A stretch of 64,000 nt of DNA from JAACFF01 sp963701435 (lineage in GTDB: Bacteria > Chloroflexota > Anaerolineae > Promineifilales > Promineifilaceae), in contig CAVPAL010000023.1 in the NCBI GenBank assembly GCA_963701435.1, positions 62,001 through 126,000 on the forward strand. The letters run 5' to 3'. A model generated the notes under the pieces. The model saw only the letters and a program-made list of their open reading frames with translations. It made no database searches and was not told the origin of the DNA. This document shows positions 61,926 through 64,000 of the stretch, piece after piece (the stretch's first letter is position 1; every line of letters starts with the position of its first letter). The position numbers and the translations under genes were made by a program.

Positions 61926-62005
61926 CAGCTACACCTGTCAGGTTTACCCGAAAAACAATTGCCCTTAAGGGCAAAACCTGACAAGCCTCTCGGGTACCTT
62001 AATAG
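61926..62005 (+). repeat. 80-bp structured repeat, copy 2
   Basis: Same orientation and length as 28342-28421 (70/80 identical by hand). Here TTGCCC/GGGCAA and GTCAGGTTT/AAACCTGAC are perfect and ACCCGA/TCGGGT crosses them. It lies between the rpsI stop and the mazG start, on the minus strand a possible terminator or leader element. Confidence 0.85.
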
Positions 62006-62023
62006 ATACAATCGACAATTGTT

Positions 62024-62434
62024 CTAACGTTTGGTATAAGTTGGAGCCTTACGCGCCCGTTTCAAACCTGGCTTCTTGCGTTCCTTCACGCGCGAATCCC
62101 GCGTCATGTGACCATGGCCGCGCAATGTACTGCGCAAGTTCTCATCATACTTAATAAGCGCGCGCGCCAATCCCAGCCGCACGGCGCCCGTCTGGCCCGT
62201 AATGCCCCCGCCTTGAATATGAACTGACACATCCATCTTGCCAATTAATTCAGTGTCAACCAGGGGGCCGCTCAGCGTTATATAATCACCGAAGCGTGGG
62301 AAGAAATCCTTCACGTCACGGCCGTTAACCAGAAATTCGCCAGTTGCGTCGGCGCCAGGATAAATACGTACGCGAGCAGAAGCACGCTTACGCCGCCCAA
62401 CACCTTCATAATAACGTCTTTTTTCTTCAATCAT
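62024..62434 (-). CDS. rpsI: 30S ribosomal protein S9
   Basis: 136 residues with the S9 hallmarks: YYEGVGRRKRASARVRIYPG, VHIQGGGITGQTGAVRLGLA, RDSRVKERKKPGLKRARKAP and the C-terminal YTKR that contacts the P-site tRNA. Downstream of rplM by 15 bp; GAAGGA upstream of ATG 62434. Confidence 0.98.
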   Translation of the reverse strand: MIEEKRRYYEGVGRRKRASARVRIYPGADATGEFLVNGRDVKDFFPRFGDYITLSGPLVDTELIGKMDVSVHIQGGGITGQTGAVRLGLARALIKYDENLRSTLRGHGHMTRDSRVKERKKPGLKRARKAPTYTKR

Positions 62435-62449
62435 GCATCATTCCTTCTT

Positions 62450-62878
62450 CTATAATACCAGCGGCTCAGGCTCTTGTGCTTGATGCGGATGCGCCGGGCC
62501 GGCATAGACCTTCAGCTTTTTCAACATCTGACGGCCAAGCACATTTTTAGGCAGCATCCCTTTCACGGCTGCCTCCACTGGACGTGTGGGATATTTTTCC
62601 AACTGCTCACGCAGCGTGATGGATTTAATCCCGCCCGGATAACCGGAATGACGATAGTATTTCTTCTGATCCATCCGCCGTCCGGTTACTGCAATTTTAT
62701 CTGCATTTACAACGATTACATAATCCCCACAATCTACCGAAGGGCTGTAAATCGGCTTATGTTTTCCACGAATAATAGTGGCCACTTTTGAAGCCAAACG
62801 GCCTAAGGTCTGCCCTTCAGCATCAACCACGTACCATTTGCGCTCTACTTCAGCCGGTTTTGTAACAAATGTTTTCAT
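62450..62878 (-). CDS. rplM: 50S ribosomal protein L13
   Basis: 142 residues: WYVVDAEGQTLGRLASKVAT, DYVIVVNADKIAVTGRR, YYRHSGYPGGIKSITLREQL and AVKGMLPKNVLGRQMLKKLK. Standard L13. Second in the rplM-rpsI pair; truA lies 19 bp upstream. Confidence 0.98.
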   Translation of the reverse strand: MKTFVTKPAEVERKWYVVDAEGQTLGRLASKVATIIRGKHKPIYSPSVDCGDYVIVVNADKIAVTGRRMDQKKYYRHSGYPGGIKSITLREQLEKYPTRPVEAAVKGMLPKNVLGRQMLKKLKVYAGPAHPHQAQEPEPLVL

Positions 62879-62897
62879 CCAAATTATTCTCCGTCAT

Positions 62898-63668
62898 TCA
62901 TCCGTCATACGCCACAGACACCAAAAACAAGCCTTGGGGTGGCGCCGCCGCAGCCGAACGATTGCGATCACGGGCCTGAAATGCAGCAATAAAGTCTTCA
63001 ACAGACCATACATCACTACCTACGGCTACCAAACTACCAACCAGGCTGCGAACCATACGATAGAGGAAAGCAGTTGCTTCGATATATAAAACAATAAATT
63101 CTTGCTGGCGTCTAAAATAAGCCTGAATCACTTCACGCACGGTATTTTTCCCTTGGGGAGGCATACCGAAAGTCGCAAAGTCATGTTCACCCATCAGAGA
63201 CACCGCAGCCTGATTCATACCTTCTAAATCAAGCGCATGGCGCACATGCCAGCTATGTCGGCGGCGTAAAGGACTGCGAACCGGGGCATTATAAATATAA
63301 TATTCATAAGCCCGCCGCCGTGCATCATACCGCGGATGAAACGTTAGCGCTGTTTCCTCAATTTTTAAAATCACAATATCGTCCGGCAAATTGGCGTTAA
63401 GCGCCTTCTGTAAAGCGCCTACACCGTGCTGCCATACGATTGTAAAGCTGATTACCTGACCGGCAGCATGTACACCACTATCTGTACGCCCTGCTGCCGT
63501 TACTTTTACTGAATCCTGAGCCAGGTCACTCAACACACGTTCAAGTTCGCTCTGGATTGTCACCTGTTCAGATCGTTGGCGTTGAAAACCGAAATAAGCT
63601 GAACCATCATATTCTACCAGAGCGCGGTAACGTAAGTGTTGTCGTTGGTGCACCTGATGGATAACCAA
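62898..63668 (-). CDS. truA: tRNA pseudouridine(38-40) synthase
   Basis: 256 residues. ALVEYDGSAYFGFQRQ, the catalytic Asp63 in TAAGRTDSGVHAAGQVISF, and FATFGMPPQGKN, TAFLYRMVRSLVG. Makes pseudouridine at positions 38-40 of tRNA. Start TTG at 63668 is unusual but follows GAGGAG six bases upstream that overlaps the rplQ stop; translation is coupled to rplQ. Confidence 0.95.
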   Translation of the reverse strand: MVIHQVHQRQHLRYRALVEYDGSAYFGFQRQRSEQVTIQSELERVLSDLAQDSVKVTAAGRTDSGVHAAGQVISFTIVWQHGVGALQKALNANLPDDIVILKIEETALTFHPRYDARRRAYEYYIYNAPVRSPLRRRHSWHVRHALDLEGMNQAAVSLMGEHDFATFGMPPQGKNTVREVIQAYFRRQQEFIVLYIEATAFLYRMVRSLVGSLVAVGSDVWSVEDFIAAFQARDRNRSAAAAPPQGLFLVSVAYDG

Positions 63669-63671
63669 CTA

Positions 63672-64000
63672 TTACTCCTCATCAACCAGCATCAAAACGG
63701 CCATCTCGGCGTTATCACCGGGGCGTTTACCGATTTTTATCAGGCGCGTATACCCACCTGGACGGTCAGCATAACGAGGCGCAATGTCCTCAAATAAATG
63801 TTTGACAACATCAAATTCTTCAAAATACCCGCCAGCATCTTCTACAACACGTGTTTTAGGCAAACGTGCCGCCGCCAGACGCCGGGCATTAACTTCATTT
63901 GCCGGTTTTGTCTGGCCACTTGCAAGTCCACGTTTAGCGAGTGTTATCATTTTTTCTGCCGCAGGGCGAATCGTGCGCGCCTTGGCTTCAGTTGTTACAA
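63672..64000 (-). CDS. rplQ: 50S ribosomal protein L17, 5' end outside window
   Basis: About 109 C-terminal residues: TTEAKARTIRPAAEKMITLA, the central RVVEDAGGYFEEFDVVKHLF and YTRLIKIGKRPGDNAEMAVL. The N-terminal block lies past the right edge, so the ATG at 63950 is internal, not the start. In most bacteria rpoA lies next upstream. Confidence 0.93.
   Translation of the reverse strand, partial: VTTEAKARTIRPAAEKMITLAKRGLASGQTKPANEVNARRLAAARLPKTRVVEDAGGYFEEFDVVKHLFEDIAPRYADRPGGYTRLIKIGKRPGDNAEMAVLMLVDEE

Larger units (their letters stand above)
11699..62325. repeat. Highly iterated palindrome ACGGCCGT (preferred AACGGCCGTT), dispersed
   Basis: Hand scan finds ~68 ACGGCCGT sites and ~39 exact AACGGCCGTT sites in this span, mostly inside genes, in several reading frames (Thr-Ala-Val, Asn-Gly-Arg, Arg-Pro). 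Examples of the 10-mer: 11856, 11940, 28668, 43691, 54925, 61800. Composition predicts ~1 and <0.1. Left of 11.7 kb there are only four 8-mers and no 10-mer. Confidence 0.85.

Noticed and set aside
1..64000. tRNA, rRNA or CRISPR genes
   Set aside because: No cloverleaf with the GGTTCRAA T-loop pattern and no spaced identical direct repeats with unique spacers were seen; the only regular direct repeats are the short 9-bp and 8-bp arrays.

Overview
The window looks like one piece of a mid-GC bacterial chromosome. Gene content suggests a Chloroflexota (Anaerolineae-like) organism: a large MalT/LuxR-type ATPase regulator, a CHAT fragment, many lipoproteins with Pro/Thr/Glu-rich linkers, a TrmB with a long C-terminal extension, and a tetrapyrrole-methylase/MazG fusion. 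This placement is inferred from gene content only; there is no rRNA or tRNA gene here.

Layout. 1-6.7 kb: stress/envelope genes on the minus strand (two YbjQ paralogs, a glycine-zipper DUF1269-type protein, a tandem TAP-like hydrolase lipoprotein with a frameshift, a class-C beta-lactamase-like lipoprotein). 7.2-9.9 kb: a LuxR/MalT-like regulator with a good terminator. About 10.2 kb: a scar where the 5' part of a serine resolvase meets a truncated CHAT gene. 11-23 kb: a sugar locus (DeoR regulator, amidohydrolase, SIS isomerase, ABC binding protein and two permeases, GH114-like lipoprotein, GH4 glycosidase, PfkB kinase) that may use a galactosamine- or galactose-containing polymer; several of its genes are frameshifted. 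23-31 kb: htpG, two two-component systems and a flavoprotein lacking the redox-active cysteine pair. 31-34.6 kb: a sulfur cluster (DsrE-like, TusE/DsrC-like, DUF1641, SQR-like) with a PocR-domain regulator. 35-38 kb: aminotransferase, GyrI-like protein and YafY/WYL regulator. 38-46 kb: beta-oxidation genes (thiolase and hydroxyacyl-CoA dehydrogenase/hydratase, both broken by several frameshifts; two intact acyl-CoA dehydrogenases), then folP, a TetR regulator and folK. 46.6-51 kb: a four-subunit 2-oxoacid:ferredoxin oxidoreductase with an aminotransferase between its subunits. 51-54 kb: tandem universal stress protein and FtsX-type permease. 54-60 kb: uracil-DNA glycosylase, an alpha/beta-hydrolase/acyl-CoA-ligase fusion, TrmB, arginase and an SH3 protein. 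60-64 kb: MazG and the ribosomal operon rplQ-truA-rplM-rpsI.

The most striking non-genic signals are: (1) a highly iterated palindrome, ACGGCCGT with preferred form AACGGCCGTT. I count roughly 70 and 39 copies by hand where chance predicts about one and fewer than one. The 10-mer is absent from the first 11.8 kb, left of and just past the resolvase/CHAT scar. (2) Two copies of a ~118-bp two-hairpin MITE-like repeat with TTAGGTAA/TTACCTAA ends. (3) Two copies of an 80-bp repeat with crossed inverted repeats. (4) Seven TGCA units spaced exactly 9 bp apart between a regulator and an aminotransferase gene.

Frameshifts are common (at least eight genes) and cluster in a few loci. Real decay and long-read indel errors cannot be told apart from the sequence alone, so split genes are given as spans or as paired fragments.
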